In this document: positions 53,496 through 63,684 of the stretch, piece after piece | Position numbering within the stretch: position 1 is the first letter of the stretch | Layout: each line of letters opens with the position of its first letter | NCBI RefSeq assembly: GCF_024171925.1 | Contig: NZ_JAMTCO010000010.1 | Location: 224,194-288,193 of the forward strand | Source: Actinokineospora diospyrosa | GTDB lineage: Bacteria; Actinomycetota; Actinomycetes; Mycobacteriales; Pseudonocardiaceae | Direction of reading: 5' to 3' | Length of the DNA: 64,000 nt | Position numbers and translations under genes: made by a program | Notes under the pieces: generated by a model | Database searches by the model: none | Told to the model about the DNA's origin: nothing | Seen by the model: the letters and a program-made list of their open reading frames with translations, nothing else

Positions 53496-55727
53496 GTGTC
53501 CGGCACCACGCTCACCGACTGGCTCCGCGCGCGGGGCGACGAGGCACTCGCGGCCGTGTTGCGGGCCAGGCCCGACCTGGCCACGCCTCGACCGGCCAAT
53601 ACCGGGGTGCTCGCTGCCCGGGCGGCGACGAGGGCCTCCGTTGCCCGGGTCGCCGAGGGCCTCGACACCTTCACCCTCGCGGTGCTCGACGCACTGCTCG
53701 CGGCGGGGGCCGATCGGGAGCCGGTGCCGTTGACCGTGGTCGACATCGACGTGTCGGCGCAACGGGTTCGGGCGGCTGTGCGGCAGCTGCGCGATCTCGC
53801 CGTTGCCTGGGGCGAGGACGACGCCATCTCCCTCGTGCCCGCGGCGCGGGAGGCGGGTGGGCTGTTCCCGACCGGGTTGGGGCGGCCCTCCCCCGCGCTC
53901 GACGACGTTGACGTCGCCGAAGCGGTGGCGGCGCTGCCTGTTGATGAACAGGACGTCTTGACGCGGTTGGCGAGCAACGGGCCTATAGGCAACACGCGGG
54001 ACGCGGCGGTTGTCGTTGCGTTGGGGCAGGCCAAGACGCCGATTCAACGGCTGCTTGCGCGCGGTCTGCTGACCCGGGTCGACGCCACCACTGTCGAGCT
54101 GCCTAGGCAGGTCGGGCTGGTCGTTAGGCCGGAGTCGGCGATCGTCGTGGACGAGCCGAAGCCGAAGACCAAGGCGCACAAGGCGGTTGACTCGACGGCG
54201 GCCGGGGCGGCGCTGGAGTTCTTGCGGTTCACCCGGACCCTGCTGCAGGCGTGGTCCGAGGAGCCTGCCCCGGTGCTGAAGGTCGGTGGTCTTGGCATTA
54301 GAGACCTGCGCAAACTCACCAAGGTGCTCGACATCAGCGAGCGCGACGGGGTGCTGCTGGTCGAGGTCGCGGTCGCGGCGTCACTCGTGGTGGACAACGA
54401 GGCGGCCACGAACCCCGAGTACGTGCCGACCCACCACAGCGACACCTGGGTGACCGCGAGCCCCGCCAACCAGTGGGCCACCCTCGCGGCGGCCTGGCTG
54501 GACCTCCCCCGCCTGCCTGGCATCGGCGGGATGCGCGACGCCAAGGAGCGGTTGCTGGCGCCCTTGTCCGAAGACCTCCGCCGCCCGGTCGCGCCGCTTG
54601 AGCGGACCCGGGTGTTGCGGGCGTTGGCGGACCTCAAGCCAGGCACCGGCATCGTCGACGTGGATGAGTTGGCCGCTCTATTGGCGTGGCGCGCACCAAG
54701 GCGTGGCGGGCGACTGCGCGACGAGATCGTCCGCTGGACGCTGCAAGAGGCGACCGCGCTGGGGATCGTCGCTCATGGCGCGTTGACCGGGCCTGGCCGC
54801 ACGCTCCTCGAAGAAGGCACTGCGGCCGCGGCGAAGCGCATGGCCGAGGTAATGCCAGAGCCGATCGACCACGTTTTGGTCCAGGCAGACCTAACGGTGG
54901 TCGCACCAGGACCACTCGAGCCGCACCTGGCCATGCGGATCAACGAAGTCGCGGACGTTGAATCGGCCGGTAGCGCAACCGTGTACCGGGTAAGCGAAAC
55001 ATCGCTTCGACGGGCGCTAGATGGCGGTCAGTCGGCTAGTGATCTGCACGAGTTGTTTCGCACTAGCTCTCGGACGCCGGTACCGCAGTCGTTGACTTAC
55101 ATGATTGACGACGTTGCGCGGCGACATGGCCGGTTGCGCGGCGGGGCTACCGCGTCGTTCTTGCGGTGCGACGACCCGGCGTTGATTGCTGAGGTAGCCG
55201 CAAGTCCGGTCGCTGCAGCATTGCGGCTGCGCAAGATCGCGCCGACGGTGCTGGTTAGTCCGGTGGCGTTGGTGGAGATCTTGGATGAGTTGCGGGCTGC
55301 TGGGTTTACGCCTGCCGCGGAAGATAGTGAGGGGCAGGTTGTGGATCTGCGGCCTACTGGGCGGCGGGTTCAGGCTCCAGTACGGGCGGTGCGGCGGGTT
55401 GCCACTAAGGCGCCGGATGATGACCAGTTGATTGACATCGTGGTGAGCATGCGGGCTGGGGATCGCGCGGCGGATAGCAAGCGGAGTCGACCGGTGACAC
55501 CTGCGGCGAACACGGCGGACACGTTGGCGTTGTTGCAGGGGGCAGCGCGAGCGCAGCAGACGGTGTGGGTGGGGATGGTGGACGCCAACGGGGTGGCTAG
55601 TGAGCGGTTGTTGCGACCGCAGCGGATTGGGGGTGGGGTGTTGGAGGGGACGGATCCGGATACGGAGGGGATTACTCGGATTCCGTTGCACCGGATTACG
55701 CGGGCTGCTGTGGTGGAGTCTTCGTGA
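53496..55727 (+). CDS. Helicase-associated protein (Helicase_C_3, Rv0862c-like)
   Basis: A 743-residue protein that resembles the actinobacterial Rv0862c family, which carries a degenerate XPB/helicase C-terminal domain (Helicase_C_3). Seen: an N-terminal [23 protein letters not shown] block, winged-helix-like segments near 60-200, the middle [20 protein letters not shown] strand typical of the family, and [22 protein letters not shown]. No Walker motifs are present, so it is not itself a helicase. In mycobacteria it sits beside the XPB-like helicase gene; that gene is absent here, where repeats follow. Start chosen GTG 53496; GTG 53472 is possible. The 3' end is less GC-rich. Confidence 0.8.
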   Translation: MSGTTLTDWLRARGDEALAAVLRARPDLATPRPANTGVLAARAATRASVARVAEGLDTFTLAVLDALLAAGADREPVPLTVVDIDVSAQRVRAAVRQLRDLAVAWGEDDAISLVPAAREAGGLFPTGLGRPSPALDDVDVAEAVAALPVDEQDVLTRLASNGPIGNTRDAAVVVALGQAKTPIQRLLARGLLTRVDATTVELPRQVGLVVRPESAIVVDEPKPKTKAHKAVDSTAAGAALEFLRFTRTLLQAWSEEPAPVLKVGGLGIRDLRKLTKVLDISERDGVLLVEVAVAASLVVDNEAATNPEYVPTHHSDTWVTASPANQWATLAAAWLDLPRLPGIGGMRDAKERLLAPLSEDLRRPVAPLERTRVLRALADLKPGTGIVDVDELAALLAWRAPRRGGRLRDEIVRWTLQEATALGIVAHGALTGPGRTLLEEGTAAAAKRMAEVMPEPIDHVLVQADLTVVAPGPLEPHLAMRINEVADVESAGSATVYRVSETSLRRALDGGQSASDLHELFRTSSRTPVPQSLTYMIDDVARRHGRLRGGATASFLRCDDPALIAEVAASPVAAALRLRKIAPTVLVSPVALVEILDELRAAGFTPAAEDSEGQVVDLRPTGRRVQAPVRAVRRVATKAPDDDQLIDIVVSMRAGDRAADSKRSRPVTPAANTADTLALLQGAARAQQTVWVGMVDANGVASERLLRPQRIGGGVLEGTDPDTEGITRIPLHRITRAAVVESS

Positions 55728-55734
55728 GTTCGGG

Positions 55735-55743
55735 TTATCCACA
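55735..55743 (+). promoter_or_regulatory. DnaA-box-like 9-mer TTATCCACA
   Basis: A perfect TTATCCACA, 7 bases after the stop of the helicase-associated gene and about 200 bases before the second hairpin repeat. Function not shown by sequence. Confidence 0.45.
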
Positions 55744-55950
55744 ACGGGTGTGGGTGTGCACAGGGCCTTGGTTGCTGCTGCCGGTTTGTCAGGCTGCGTC
55801 GGTAGGCTGTGTATTTGGGGGCTTTCGATCAGGTTGATCTTGACGTAGGCCGTTGCTGGGGATGCGGGGCAAGGGATTCGGGCCTCCGCCTTCGGCTCCG
55901 GTGAACGGCTCGCCTTCGGCATTGCATCTGATCCGCGATTTTCGAGCTTT

Positions 55951-56093
55951 GCTCGATGGGGTGGACCTGTTTTGTGCGGGGCCCCTACGACACCCGTGGC
56001 AGAACCGCAAAGCAGGGGCCCAAAAGCAGGCCCTGCCGCGCGGAAACGCTACGGGTGCCGACCCCCACACAAAACAGGTCCACCCCATCGAGC
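55951..56093. repeat. 143-bp dispersed hairpin element, copy 2
   Basis: Perfect 26-base terminal inverted repeats starting GCTCGATGGGGTGGACC. The interior is the reverse complement of copy 1 (19933-20076) with few differences. Like copy 1 it lies between convergent genes and has the minisatellite on one side. No transposase or target-site duplication is visible. The segment 55744-55950 before it shows no gene. Confidence 0.85.
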
Positions 56094-56305
56094 ACCTGGC
56101 ACCAGCGAGTCCGACTGTCCAGGCGCTGGGAAGGTGGGCTGGGGCGGACCTGACGGGGGGCGAGTTGGCACCGCCGAGTCCGAGTGTCCAGGGGTTGGGT
56201 TGGCAGGGCCGACGAGGGCGGGCTGGGATGGCACCGCCGGGTCCGAGTGCCCACGTGCTGAGCAGGTGGGCTGGGGCGGACCTGACGGAGGTTGGGATGG
56301 CACCA
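56094..56305 (-). repeat. Minisatellite flanking hairpin repeat, copy 2
   Basis: Three to four degenerate units of about 60-65 bases with the complementary core TGGCACC.GCG followed by AGTCCGA.TGTCC. They correspond to the units at 19773-19932 in inverted orientation, so the minisatellite and hairpin form one composite repeat. Confidence 0.75.
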
Positions 56306-56414
56306 GCGGCTTTGGGGAGGGCGTGGCCTCGATGGATACCCAGGGATCGCCTAGGTGAGCTGGGCGGTCGGAGGGAGGGCCGCAGGGGGGCGAGCAAGGG
56401 CGTGGAGACGCGAA

Positions 56415-56439
56415 GGGCCCTCGGTGCAGCCGAGGGCCC
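56415..56439 (-). terminator. Terminator of the cvn operon
   Basis: Perfect 10-base arms GGGCCCTCGG and CCGAGGGCCC around a 5-base loop, 29 bases beyond the stop of cvnD in the direction of transcription. Confidence 0.8.
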
Positions 56440-56468
56440 AGCGGGGACTTGAGAGAGAAGAGAGCAGG

Positions 56469-57074
56469 TCAGACAGCGCGGGACATGCGTTGGTGCATGG
56501 CGTGTTCGACCAGGGTGATGAGGGTTTCCTTGGTGGAGTCGCGGTCTCGGGCGTCTGTGGTGACGATCGGGACCGAGGGTTCCACGGTGAGGGCTTCGCG
56601 GACGTCCTCGATGCGGTGGTGGAGGACTCGGTCGAAGCAGTTGAGGGCGATCACGTAGGGCAGGCCGCGGTCCTCGAAGAAGTCGATCGAGGCGAAGGCG
56701 TCGGCGAGGCGGCGGGTGTCGACCAGGACGATGGCGCCGATCGCACCCCGCACCAGGTCGTCCCACATGAACCAGAAGCGGTGCTGGCCGGGGGTGCCGA
56801 ACAGGTACAGGATCAGGTCGGAGTCCAGCGACACGCGGCCGAAGTCCATCGCGACCGTGGTGGTCACCTTGTTCGGGGTCGACGACAGGTCGTCGACGTC
56901 GACGCTGGCCTCGGTCATGACGGCCTCGGTGGTCAGCGGGACGATCTCCGAGACGGAGCCGACCAGGGTCGTTTTGCCCACACCGAAGCCGCCCGCCACC
57001 ACGATCTTGGCCGAGGTGGTCGGCTGGGGGGAAGCGCCGCGCGCGCTGAGAGGACTAGAGCCTGCGGAGCCCAC
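56469..57074 (-). CDS. cvnD: Conservon GTP-binding protein CvnD
   Basis: A 201-residue small GTPase-like protein, last gene of a conservon. P-loop VVAGGFGVGKTTLVGSVSE, switch-like TTTVAMDFGRV, LFGTPGQHRFWFMWDDL (DxxG replaced by a GTPGQ form typical of the family) and VIALNCFD. Such proteins act with the roadblock protein and the sensor kinase, possibly as a G-protein-like switch. The start is GTG 57074, overlapping the end of cvnC by 20 bases. Confidence 0.92.
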   Translation of the reverse strand: MGSAGSSPLSARGASPQPTTSAKIVVAGGFGVGKTTLVGSVSEIVPLTTEAVMTEASVDVDDLSSTPNKVTTTVAMDFGRVSLDSDLILYLFGTPGQHRFWFMWDDLVRGAIGAIVLVDTRRLADAFASIDFFEDRGLPYVIALNCFDRVLHHRIEDVREALTVEPSVPIVTTDARDRDSTKETLITLVEHAMHQRMSRAV

Positions 57075-57765
57075 TGAGCACCCTTTCCATGAATTCGATC
57101 GACGGCCGGTCGCCTACGACCATGCCGCTCTGGTGGATCGAGACGAGGCCCATGCCCGCCATGTCACCGATCAGTACCCGGGCCACCCCCAGCGGCAGCC
57201 GCAGGTGCGCGGCGACCTCGGCGACGGACCGGGTGTCCAGGCACAGGCCGCAGATGGACCTGTGCTCGGGGCGGACCGCGGCGTCGGGCAGCCTGCCCCG
57301 GTCGCTGGTGGAGACCAGCGCCTCGATCGCGAGATCGTAGTCGGACCGGGTGCGCCCGCCGGTCTTGGTGTACGGGCGGACCAGTGAACCGGTCTCGTGC
57401 GGGGCCAGTTCGGCCGGGTCCGGTTCCGGGTCCAGGTCGGCGACCGCGGGGATCTCCTTGCTGTCCCAGTCCGACTGCGACGGGATGCCGGGGTCGCCGT
57501 AGAGGGTCGCGCTGGGGCCGCCGAACAGCCTCGCCCGGAACCCGTCGATGTCGAACCGGTTCGGCGGGTCACCGAGTCCGGGTTCGGACAGGTCGTCCCA
57601 CCCTCTATCCGACATGTCGGCCAGCCTCCGCTCCGGCTCGTCCACCAGCTGGTCCCGGGGTCGTTCGCCGTCCGGGCCGCCGTAGGCCGCGTCCGGTTCG
57701 AACAGGTCCCGGTAGGAGAAGTCGTCCTCGGTGCGTCTGCCAGTGGGTCTGCGGCCCGTGGTCAT
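57055..57765 (-). CDS. cvnC: Conservon DUF742 protein CvnC
   Basis: A 236-residue protein. The C-terminal ~115 residues are a DUF742 domain with a winged-helix look: VRPYTKTGGRT, the SICGLCLDTRSVAEVAAHLRLPLG core (written here in two parts in the protein) and VLIGDMAGMGLVSIH. The N-terminal ~115 residues are acidic, Asp/Pro/Gly-rich and longer than in minimal DUF742 proteins. The start is ATG 57765. It is the third gene of the operon. Confidence 0.9.
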   Translation of the reverse strand: MTTGRRPTGRRTEDDFSYRDLFEPDAAYGGPDGERPRDQLVDEPERRLADMSDRGWDDLSEPGLGDPPNRFDIDGFRARLFGGPSATLYGDPGIPSQSDWDSKEIPAVADLDPEPDPAELAPHETGSLVRPYTKTGGRTRSDYDLAIEALVSTSDRGRLPDAAVRPEHRSICGLCLDTRSVAEVAAHLRLPLGVARVLIGDMAGMGLVSIHQSGMVVGDRPSIEFMERVLSGLRRL

Positions 57766-57795
57766 CGCGTCCTCACCCCGCTGTCTCGCACCGTC

Positions 57796-58221
57796 TTACC
57801 TGCGCTGCGTGCCCTGCAGCTGCGCGCGCAGCTCAGGAGTCATCTGCTGGCCGACGCGCTCGACGAGCAGGGTCATCTCGTAGGCGACCAGGCCGATGTC
57901 GCAGTTGGGGGCTGCGAGCACGGCGAGGCAGGAGCCGTCGGAGATGGACATCAGGAACAGGTAGCCGCGGTCCATCTCGACCACGGTCTGGTTGACCCCG
58001 CCCGCCTCGAAGCACCTCGCGGCACCCGCGGTGAGGCTGACCAGGCCGGAAGCGACCGCGGACAGCTGCTCGGCGCGGTCGCGGGGCAGGCCCTGCGAGC
58101 CCGCGAGCAGCAACCCGTCCGCGGACACCACCACGGCGTGCGCCACGCCGGGTACCTGGCGGACAAAGTCGGTGATGAGCCACCCGAAGCTACCGGGCTG
58201 GTGTACGGACGCGGTTGTCAC
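57796..58221 (-). CDS. cvnB: Conservon roadblock/LC7 protein CvnB
   Basis: A 141-residue roadblock/LC7-fold protein: [40 protein letters not shown] and the second half with [16 protein letters not shown]. Such proteins bind the CvnD GTPase as regulators. Its start codon overlaps the stop of cvnA by 4 bases; cvnC starts 30 bases after it. Confidence 0.93.
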   Translation of the reverse strand: MTTASVHQPGSFGWLITDFVRQVPGVAHAVVVSADGLLLAGSQGLPRDRAEQLSAVASGLVSLTAGAARCFEAGGVNQTVVEMDRGYLFLMSISDGSCLAVLAAPNCDIGLVAYEMTLLVERVGQQMTPELRAQLQGTQRR

Positions 58222-61200
58222 TCCTGCTCCTCGTCTTGGCGGCTCTCGTCTGAACCGGTCTGGTCACCAGCGTAGGCGTCGATCAGGGCGTGCCTGCCCC
58301 GACGGACCCCCTGCTGGAACTGGGACATGCGGCCGCGGACGGCGTCCGCCGAACGTGGGGGCAGCGCGGGCACGGCGGGTTGCTCCGCCGTGGTCTCCCG
58401 CGGTGCGGCCGAACCCGGCACCAGGTGCGCCTTGGGGACGCGCTTGGGCAGGCCTGCCGTGGTGATCGTGTCAGCCGTGCTGTCGAGCAGGGCCCTCGCC
58501 CGCTGCCAACCGTCGTCACCGGGTGAGTGCCAGGCGTCCGCCCTGCTCAGTGCCGGTTCCGGGGTGGGTTCGGGTTCGTCTTGGTAGTCGGCCTCGACCT
58601 CGACCGGGTGCTCGACCTCGGTGCTCGGCTCGGCCTCGGCCGGTTCGGTGTCCGGCTCGGACTCGGTCTCGGTCTCCGGCTCGATGGTGGTGACCGGCGT
58701 GGAGCCGGTGTCGCCAGCCTCGAACCACTGCGACAGGACCGCCTCGTAGATCGGCAGCCGCTCGGTCGGCGCGTCGACGACCCGCTCCGGCTCGGACACC
58801 GGGTGGTAGAGACCGGTGCCGTTGCGGGCCGCGTCACCGCGGGGGGCCTCGGCGGGCTGGTCGGTCGGCTCGGGCAGCGGGAGGCCGAACAGCGAGCCGG
58901 TGACCTGGTTGTCGACGAGGTGGCCGTTGAGCCGCGAGCGGATCTCCTCCGGCGAGGCGGGGGGTCCCCAGCCGCCGGTGTCCTCCGGGTTGCCGGTGCT
59001 GGCGAACGACGCCGGGTCGAAGGCCGGGTAGCCCGCGACCTCCTCGGCCGGGCGGTCGACGACGGACTCGCTGAGCGGGCCCGCTGTCTCCGGCCGGGTG
59101 CGCGGCATGCTGCCGGTGAAGGCGCCCGCGATGCCGCTGGCCTTCGCGGCGGTGTCGCCGAGGCTGGGGGTCTGCGCGACGATGCTGGTCGGCTGGGCCG
59201 ACCCGGAGGTCTGGACCAGGTTCGCCGGGACGGTGATCCGGGCGATGAGGCCGCCCTCGATGTCCTCGTTGTCGCGCAGCCGGACCTTGATGTCGTGCCG
59301 CTTGGCCAGCCGCGCGACCACGTAGAGGCCCATCCGGCGGGTCACCGCGACGTCGATGTCGGGCGGGTCGGCGAGGCGGCCGTTGGCGGTCTCGATCTCC
59401 TCGTCGCTCATGCCGACACCGGAGTCGGTGATCTGGATGGCGAGTTCCTTCTTGCGGGTCACCGCCATCCGGACGTAGACCTTCTTCTCCGGCTCGGAGA
59501 ACGAGGTCGCGTTGTCCAGCAGCTCGGCGATGAGGTGCACGAGGTCGGAGACCGCGCGGCCCTGCACCGAGACCTCGGGGGCGGAGAGCACCTCGATGCG
59601 GGCGTACTGCTCGACCTCGGACACCGCCGCGCCGACGACCTCGGCCGCGGGGACCGGGCGGGAGAGCTGGCGCGACAGGCCGGAGCCGGAGAGCACCAGC
59701 AGCGACTCGGAGTTGCGCCGCATGCGGGTCGCGAGGTGGTCGAGCTCGAAGAGGCTGGCGAGCTGGTCGGGGTCCTGCTCGTCCTGCTCGAGCCGGTCGA
59801 TGAGCGAGAGCTGGCGCTCGACGAGGGTCTGCGACCGGCGGGACAGGTTGACGAAGATCGAGTTGATGTTGTCGCGCAGCAGCGCCTGCTCGGTCGCCAT
59901 CCGGACCGCCTGGTCGTGCACCGCGTCGAAGGAGCGGGCCAGCTGGCCGGTCTCCTCCCGGGTGAACACCGGCACCGGCTCCACCGCGTTCTTCGACGCC
60001 TCGACCGGGTCGGGGTCGGCGAGGATGCGCTGCACCGTCTCCGGCAGCCGCCGGTTCGCCACGTCCAGGGCGTCGCGGCGCAGCACGCGCAGCGGCACCA
60101 GCATGGAGCGGGAGACGATGAAGGTGACGATCAGCGCGATCAGGATCGCCACCAGGACGATGATCGCGTCGCGCCAGGCGTTGGTCTTGGCGGCGTCGGC
60201 GGCCTTGGTCGCCAAGCTGCGCAGCTTGCCGAGCAGCGACACCTCGACCTTCTGCAGCGCGGTCGCGGTGGCCTTGGCGTCGGCGACCAGCTGGTCCATC
60301 TGGATGCCGAGGTTGGGGTTGCCCTGGTCGGCGTGCACGAAGGCGGTCTGCTTGATCCGCTCCCGGTCGTCGACCTCGGCGCCGGAGAACGTGTCGGAGA
60401 AGAACTGCGCCTCGGCGATGTCGGCGTTGGCCCGGAAGTTGGCGATCGAGGCGTTGTAGCTGGCCTCGGCGGCGCGGGCCTGGTCGAGCATGCTCGACGG
60501 GAAGCTGTTGCGGGCCCCGGCGATCATCAGGATCGAGTTCTGGCGGCCGAGGAACTCCTTGGCCTCCACGATCGACAGCGAGGCGGCGGCGAGCCGGGCG
60601 ATCTCGGGCTGGGCCAGCGAGGCGGTGAACTCCGAGCCCGCGGCGAGCACGGCCTCCAGCAGCGAGGTGTAGGAGGAGTAGACGCCGACGTCGGGGTAGG
60701 AGCTGGAGATGGCCGCGGAGCGGACGGCCTCGACGGCGGCGAGCCGGTCGGCGAGGGTGTCGAGCAGCTGCCCGTTGTCGGTGGTCACCTTGGCCACGGC
60801 CTGGTTGAGCCGGGTCAGCGTGGCGTTGGTCTTCTGGATCTGGCCCTGGACCTGGGAGAGGTCACCGGCGCGGCCACCCGCGACGTAGGCGACCATGACG
60901 TTGCGCTCGCTCTGCATCTCGTGCACGAGGGCGACGACGTCGAGCGTCGCGGTGACGGCGGTCGCCGCCTGGTCGAAGGTCTCCGCCCGGTCCAACTCGT
61001 TGGTCGCGCGCAGCACGCCGAGGGCGACCGCGGTGATGACCGGGACCAAGAGGACGGCGACCAGCTTGGTGCGCAACCGCCAGTTGCGCAGGCGCCACCG
61101 AGAGCCACCCTCCACGGTCTTGCGACCGGAGGGCCTCGGGGTCGCGGACGCCACCTCGTTGCCGTCTGGATCTGACACGGCGGCACCACCGTCTTTCCCT

Positions 61201-61235
61201 GGGCCGGAAACCACCCCAGTGGTGTGGTCGGGCAC
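58218..61235 (-). CDS. cvnA: Conservon sensor histidine kinase CvnA (NIT domain)
   Basis: A 1005-residue membrane kinase. A basic N-terminus precedes the first membrane segment ([19 protein letters not shown]). A large extracytoplasmic helical sensor of the nitrate/nitrite-sensing (NIT) type follows, then a second segment ([20 protein letters not shown]), HAMP, a dimerisation region ([19 protein letters not shown]) and an ATPase domain with [12 protein letters not shown] and DSGVGMS. The last ~330 residues are a long acidic, Pro-rich disordered tail. The start is GTG 61235 behind AGGGAGA; a frame up to 61301 is possible. First gene of cvnABCD. Confidence 0.9.
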   Translation of the reverse strand: MPDHTTGVVSGPGKDGGAAVSDPDGNEVASATPRPSGRKTVEGGSRWRLRNWRLRTKLVAVLLVPVITAVALGVLRATNELDRAETFDQAATAVTATLDVVALVHEMQSERNVMVAYVAGGRAGDLSQVQGQIQKTNATLTRLNQAVAKVTTDNGQLLDTLADRLAAVEAVRSAAISSSYPDVGVYSSYTSLLEAVLAAGSEFTASLAQPEIARLAAASLSIVEAKEFLGRQNSILMIAGARNSFPSSMLDQARAAEASYNASIANFRANADIAEAQFFSDTFSGAEVDDRERIKQTAFVHADQGNPNLGIQMDQLVADAKATATALQKVEVSLLGKLRSLATKAADAAKTNAWRDAIIVLVAILIALIVTFIVSRSMLVPLRVLRRDALDVANRRLPETVQRILADPDPVEASKNAVEPVPVFTREETGQLARSFDAVHDQAVRMATEQALLRDNINSIFVNLSRRSQTLVERQLSLIDRLEQDEQDPDQLASLFELDHLATRMRRNSESLLVLSGSGLSRQLSRPVPAAEVVGAAVSEVEQYARIEVLSAPEVSVQGRAVSDLVHLIAELLDNATSFSEPEKKVYVRMAVTRKKELAIQITDSGVGMSDEEIETANGRLADPPDIDVAVTRRMGLYVVARLAKRHDIKVRLRDNEDIEGGLIARITVPANLVQTSGSAQPTSIVAQTPSLGDTAAKASGIAGAFTGSMPRTRPETAGPLSESVVDRPAEEVAGYPAFDPASFASTGNPEDTGGWGPPASPEEIRSRLNGHLVDNQVTGSLFGLPLPEPTDQPAEAPRGDAARNGTGLYHPVSEPERVVDAPTERLPIYEAVLSQWFEAGDTGSTPVTTIEPETETESEPDTEPAEAEPSTEVEHPVEVEADYQDEPEPTPEPALSRADAWHSPGDDGWQRARALLDSTADTITTAGLPKRVPKAHLVPGSAAPRETTAEQPAVPALPPRSADAVRGRMSQFQQGVRRGRHALIDAYAGDQTGSDESRQDEEQE

Positions 61236-61827
61236 TGCCAGCACTCTCCCTGCACATGAGCCAGTAGCCCGTAGTCCAGCAGGCCTTGCTCTAACGGACA
61301 CCTACTCCAGTGGGACGCGGCACGTCACGGACGTTCGGCCTAGTAGCCGCCGCCCGCAAGATGTCGGACCTGGGCGGTCCAACGTTACTCGCGAGCCGGT
61401 CGACCAGCTCCGCTGACCGCTCGGTTGAGCGCCTCACTGTGGACACAGAAGGTAGCGAACTCGCCGTCACGATGTAACCCTTCCAGGGCATCATCACAGC
61501 GAGTATCGGATAGTTAGTACCGACAACATTTCATCAGGGTGATGTAGTGGTGGTTTTCCCTATGTTCACCATCGCCCATATGGATGAGTAATCACCACCC
61601 ACTTGGAGGTCCCGCTACAGACGGTAAACCCCAGGTCAGGGCCTCGCCAGAGTTCCCCCACTTGGGTCAACAGGGCCGCCCGAATCAGTGAGAGAGTTCA
61701 CCGCACGGCATCCTGTGCGCACTCATTGTGACCCGGCCCCCGCTGTCTCTAGAGTGCGTCCTTGGTGCCGCAGGGGGACTCGCACCCACCTCGACAAAAA
61801 CCAACCTCCTACGAGGAGAGGCTCCAA
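61236..61827. promoter_or_regulatory. Divergent promoter region of cvnA and the ABC importer
   Basis: About 590 bases without a credible gene. An AT-richer part (61460-61600) holds the cvn promoter side, with GGTGATGTAGTGGTGG and a downstream ATCACCACC that can pair loosely. On the right, GAGGAGAG (61813-61820) is the ribosome-binding site of the binding protein. No known riboswitch was recognised. Confidence 0.4.
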
Positions 61828-62868
61828 ATGCTTCGACGCGTTGCCACCAGACGGACCGCCGGCGTCCGCCTGCCGATCGCCGCCCTCGCCATGGCCATGC
61901 TCGCCTCGCTCAGCGCGTGCGGCCTGCTCGGTGGGGACGACTCCGGGTCCGGCAGCACGCCCGCCGCCTCCGGCTCCGGCTCGGTGGAGAAGGCCAAGGT
62001 CAAGGTTGGCGTCCTGCCCGTCGTCGACGTCGCACCGTTCTACCGGGCCATCGAGCAGGGCTACTTCAAGGAGCAGGGCCTGGAGATCGAGCCGGTGGTC
62101 ATGGCCTCCGGTGCCGCCTCGATCAACGCCGTGCTCAGCGGGGACGTCGACATCGCGTTCTCGTCCTACCCCGCGCCGCTGCTCGCGCAGAGCAAGAAGG
62201 TCGCCGACTTCAAGATCGTCGCCGACGCGCTCACCGCGAAGCCCGGCCACATCGTGGTCGTCGCGCCGCCGAACTCGCCGCTGAAGAAGCCGACCGACGC
62301 GCCGGGCAAGAAGATCGCCATCACCGCCCGCAACACCATGACCGACCTGGCCCCGATGTCGGTGCTCAAGACCCAGGGCGTGGACTACTCGCAGGTCGAG
62401 TGGCGCGAGATGACCTTCGCCGAGATGATCCCGGCGATGGAGCGCGGCGAGGTCGACGGTGCCGTTGTCGTCGAGCCGTGGGTGACCACCGCGATGAAGA
62501 AGCTCGGCGCGGTCCCGGTGTTCGACGGCGCCTCCGGCCCGACCGCCGAGATGCCGATGTCGGGCTACGTCGCCATCGGCGGCGCGGGCAAGTTCGCCAC
62601 CACCAGCCCGAACACCGTCGCCGCCTTCCAGCGCGCGCTGGCCAAGGCCCAGGCCGAGGCCACCGACCGCACCAAGGTCGAGCCGATGTTCGTCAAGTAC
62701 GCCAAGATCGACCAGCAGACCGCCCAGCTGGTCACCATCGCCACGTACTCGACCTCGCTGGAGGCCAACCGCATCCAGCGGGTCGCCAACCTGATGCAGG
62801 AGTTCGGCGTGATCAAGGGGCACCTGGACGTCGCCTCGATGATCCCCAGCTCCACCAGCAACAAATAG
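61828..62868 (+). CDS. ABC transporter substrate-binding lipoprotein (NitT/TauT type)
   Basis: A 346-residue lipoprotein. The signal peptide ends in lipobox SLSAC, then a Gly/Ser linker. The mature domain follows the SsuA/TauA/NMT1 pattern: VKVGVLPVVDVAPFYRAIEQ, GYFKEQGLEIEPV, LSGDVDIAFSSYPA, KKIAITARNTMTDLAP and GEVDGAVVVEPW. It would deliver a small anionic or aromatic substrate (sulfonate, nitrate, thiamine precursor or similar) to the two permeases downstream. The start is ATG 61828. Confidence 0.9.
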   Translation: MLRRVATRRTAGVRLPIAALAMAMLASLSACGLLGGDDSGSGSTPAASGSGSVEKAKVKVGVLPVVDVAPFYRAIEQGYFKEQGLEIEPVVMASGAASINAVLSGDVDIAFSSYPAPLLAQSKKVADFKIVADALTAKPGHIVVVAPPNSPLKKPTDAPGKKIAITARNTMTDLAPMSVLKTQGVDYSQVEWREMTFAEMIPAMERGEVDGAVVVEPWVTTAMKKLGAVPVFDGASGPTAEMPMSGYVAIGGAGKFATTSPNTVAAFQRALAKAQAEATDRTKVEPMFVKYAKIDQQTAQLVTIATYSTSLEANRIQRVANLMQEFGVIKGHLDVASMIPSSTSNK

Positions 62869-62873
62869 GTCTG

Positions 62874-62899
62874 GAGGCGGGCCCCCGCCCGGGGGCCTC
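62874..62899 (+). terminator. Intra-operon attenuating hairpin
   Basis: GCCCCC and GGGGGC around a GCCC loop, with GAGG and CCTC outside a bulge, between the binding protein and the permease. Such hairpins commonly keep binding-protein mRNA in excess. Confidence 0.45.
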
Positions 62900-62907
62900 A
62901 ACACACC

Positions 62908-63684
62908 GTGAGTGGAGCTCCACGAGTTCCCGCGAGCCTGATCGGTCTGGCCGGCTTCTTCGCCGTTTGGGAAGTCGCCAGCCGGACCGATCTCGTTCCG
63001 GGCTACTACCTGCGTCCGCCGAGCGTGGTGCTGCCGACCATGGTGCGCCTGCTCGGTGACGTCGAGTTCGTCCGGGCGGTGCTGGCCACGCTGGTGGCCA
63101 CCCTGCTCGCGCTGGTGATCGCGGTCCTGATCGCGGTCCCGGCCGGACTCGTGCTCGGCAGCGTCCCGCCGGTCCGCCGCGCGGTGATGACGCTGGTCGA
63201 GTTCCTGCGGCCGATCCCCTCGGTCGCGCTGATCCCGCTGGCCCTGCTGACCTTCGGCACCGGCCCGGACACCAAGGTCACCCTCGCCGTGTACGGCGCG
63301 CTGTGGCCGATCCTGTTCAACACCATGTACGCCCTCGACGAGGTCGACCCGCTGCACGTGGAGACGGCGCGCGCGTTCGGCACCTCCCGGCTCGGCCTGC
63401 TGCGCCGGGTCGCGCTGCCCAGCGCCGCGCCGTTCGTGCTCACCGGGGTCCGGCTCTCCTTCGCCATCGCGCTCGCGGTGGTGATCAGCACCGAGTTGTT
63501 CTCCGGCGGCACCATCGGGCTCGGCCAGGTGGTCAACACCGCCAGCGGCGGCGGGTTCAACATGGACACCGTGCTGGCCGGGACCGTCCTCGCCGGACTG
63601 ATCGGGTTCGGCGCGAACGCGGGCCTGGAGTGGCTGCACCGCAGGGCGTTCGGCTGGACCCAGCCGCGGGGCGGTGCCGAGTGA
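62908..63684 (+). CDS. ABC transporter permease (SsuC/TauC type), first
   Basis: A 258-residue permease with five to six membrane segments. The EAA-type loop for ATPase contact is HVETARAFGTSRLGLLRRVALP. Motif FLRPIPSVALIPLALLTFG is typical of nitrate, sulfonate and taurine permeases. The start is GTG 62908. Its stop overlaps the GTG of a second permease (GTGA), so the transporter has a heterodimeric membrane part. Confidence 0.9.
   Translation: MSGAPRVPASLIGLAGFFAVWEVASRTDLVPGYYLRPPSVVLPTMVRLLGDVEFVRAVLATLVATLLALVIAVLIAVPAGLVLGSVPPVRRAVMTLVEFLRPIPSVALIPLALLTFGTGPDTKVTLAVYGALWPILFNTMYALDEVDPLHVETARAFGTSRLGLLRRVALPSAAPFVLTGVRLSFAIALAVVISTELFSGGTIGLGQVVNTASGGGFNMDTVLAGTVLAGLIGFGANAGLEWLHRRAFGWTQPRGGAE

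Noticed and set aside
58527..61175. Long open frame of 882 codons on the plus strand
   Set aside because: It is antisense to cvnA, whose domains are clear. High third-position GC in the real gene keeps the opposite frame open; the translation is Gly/Arg/Val-rich without domains.
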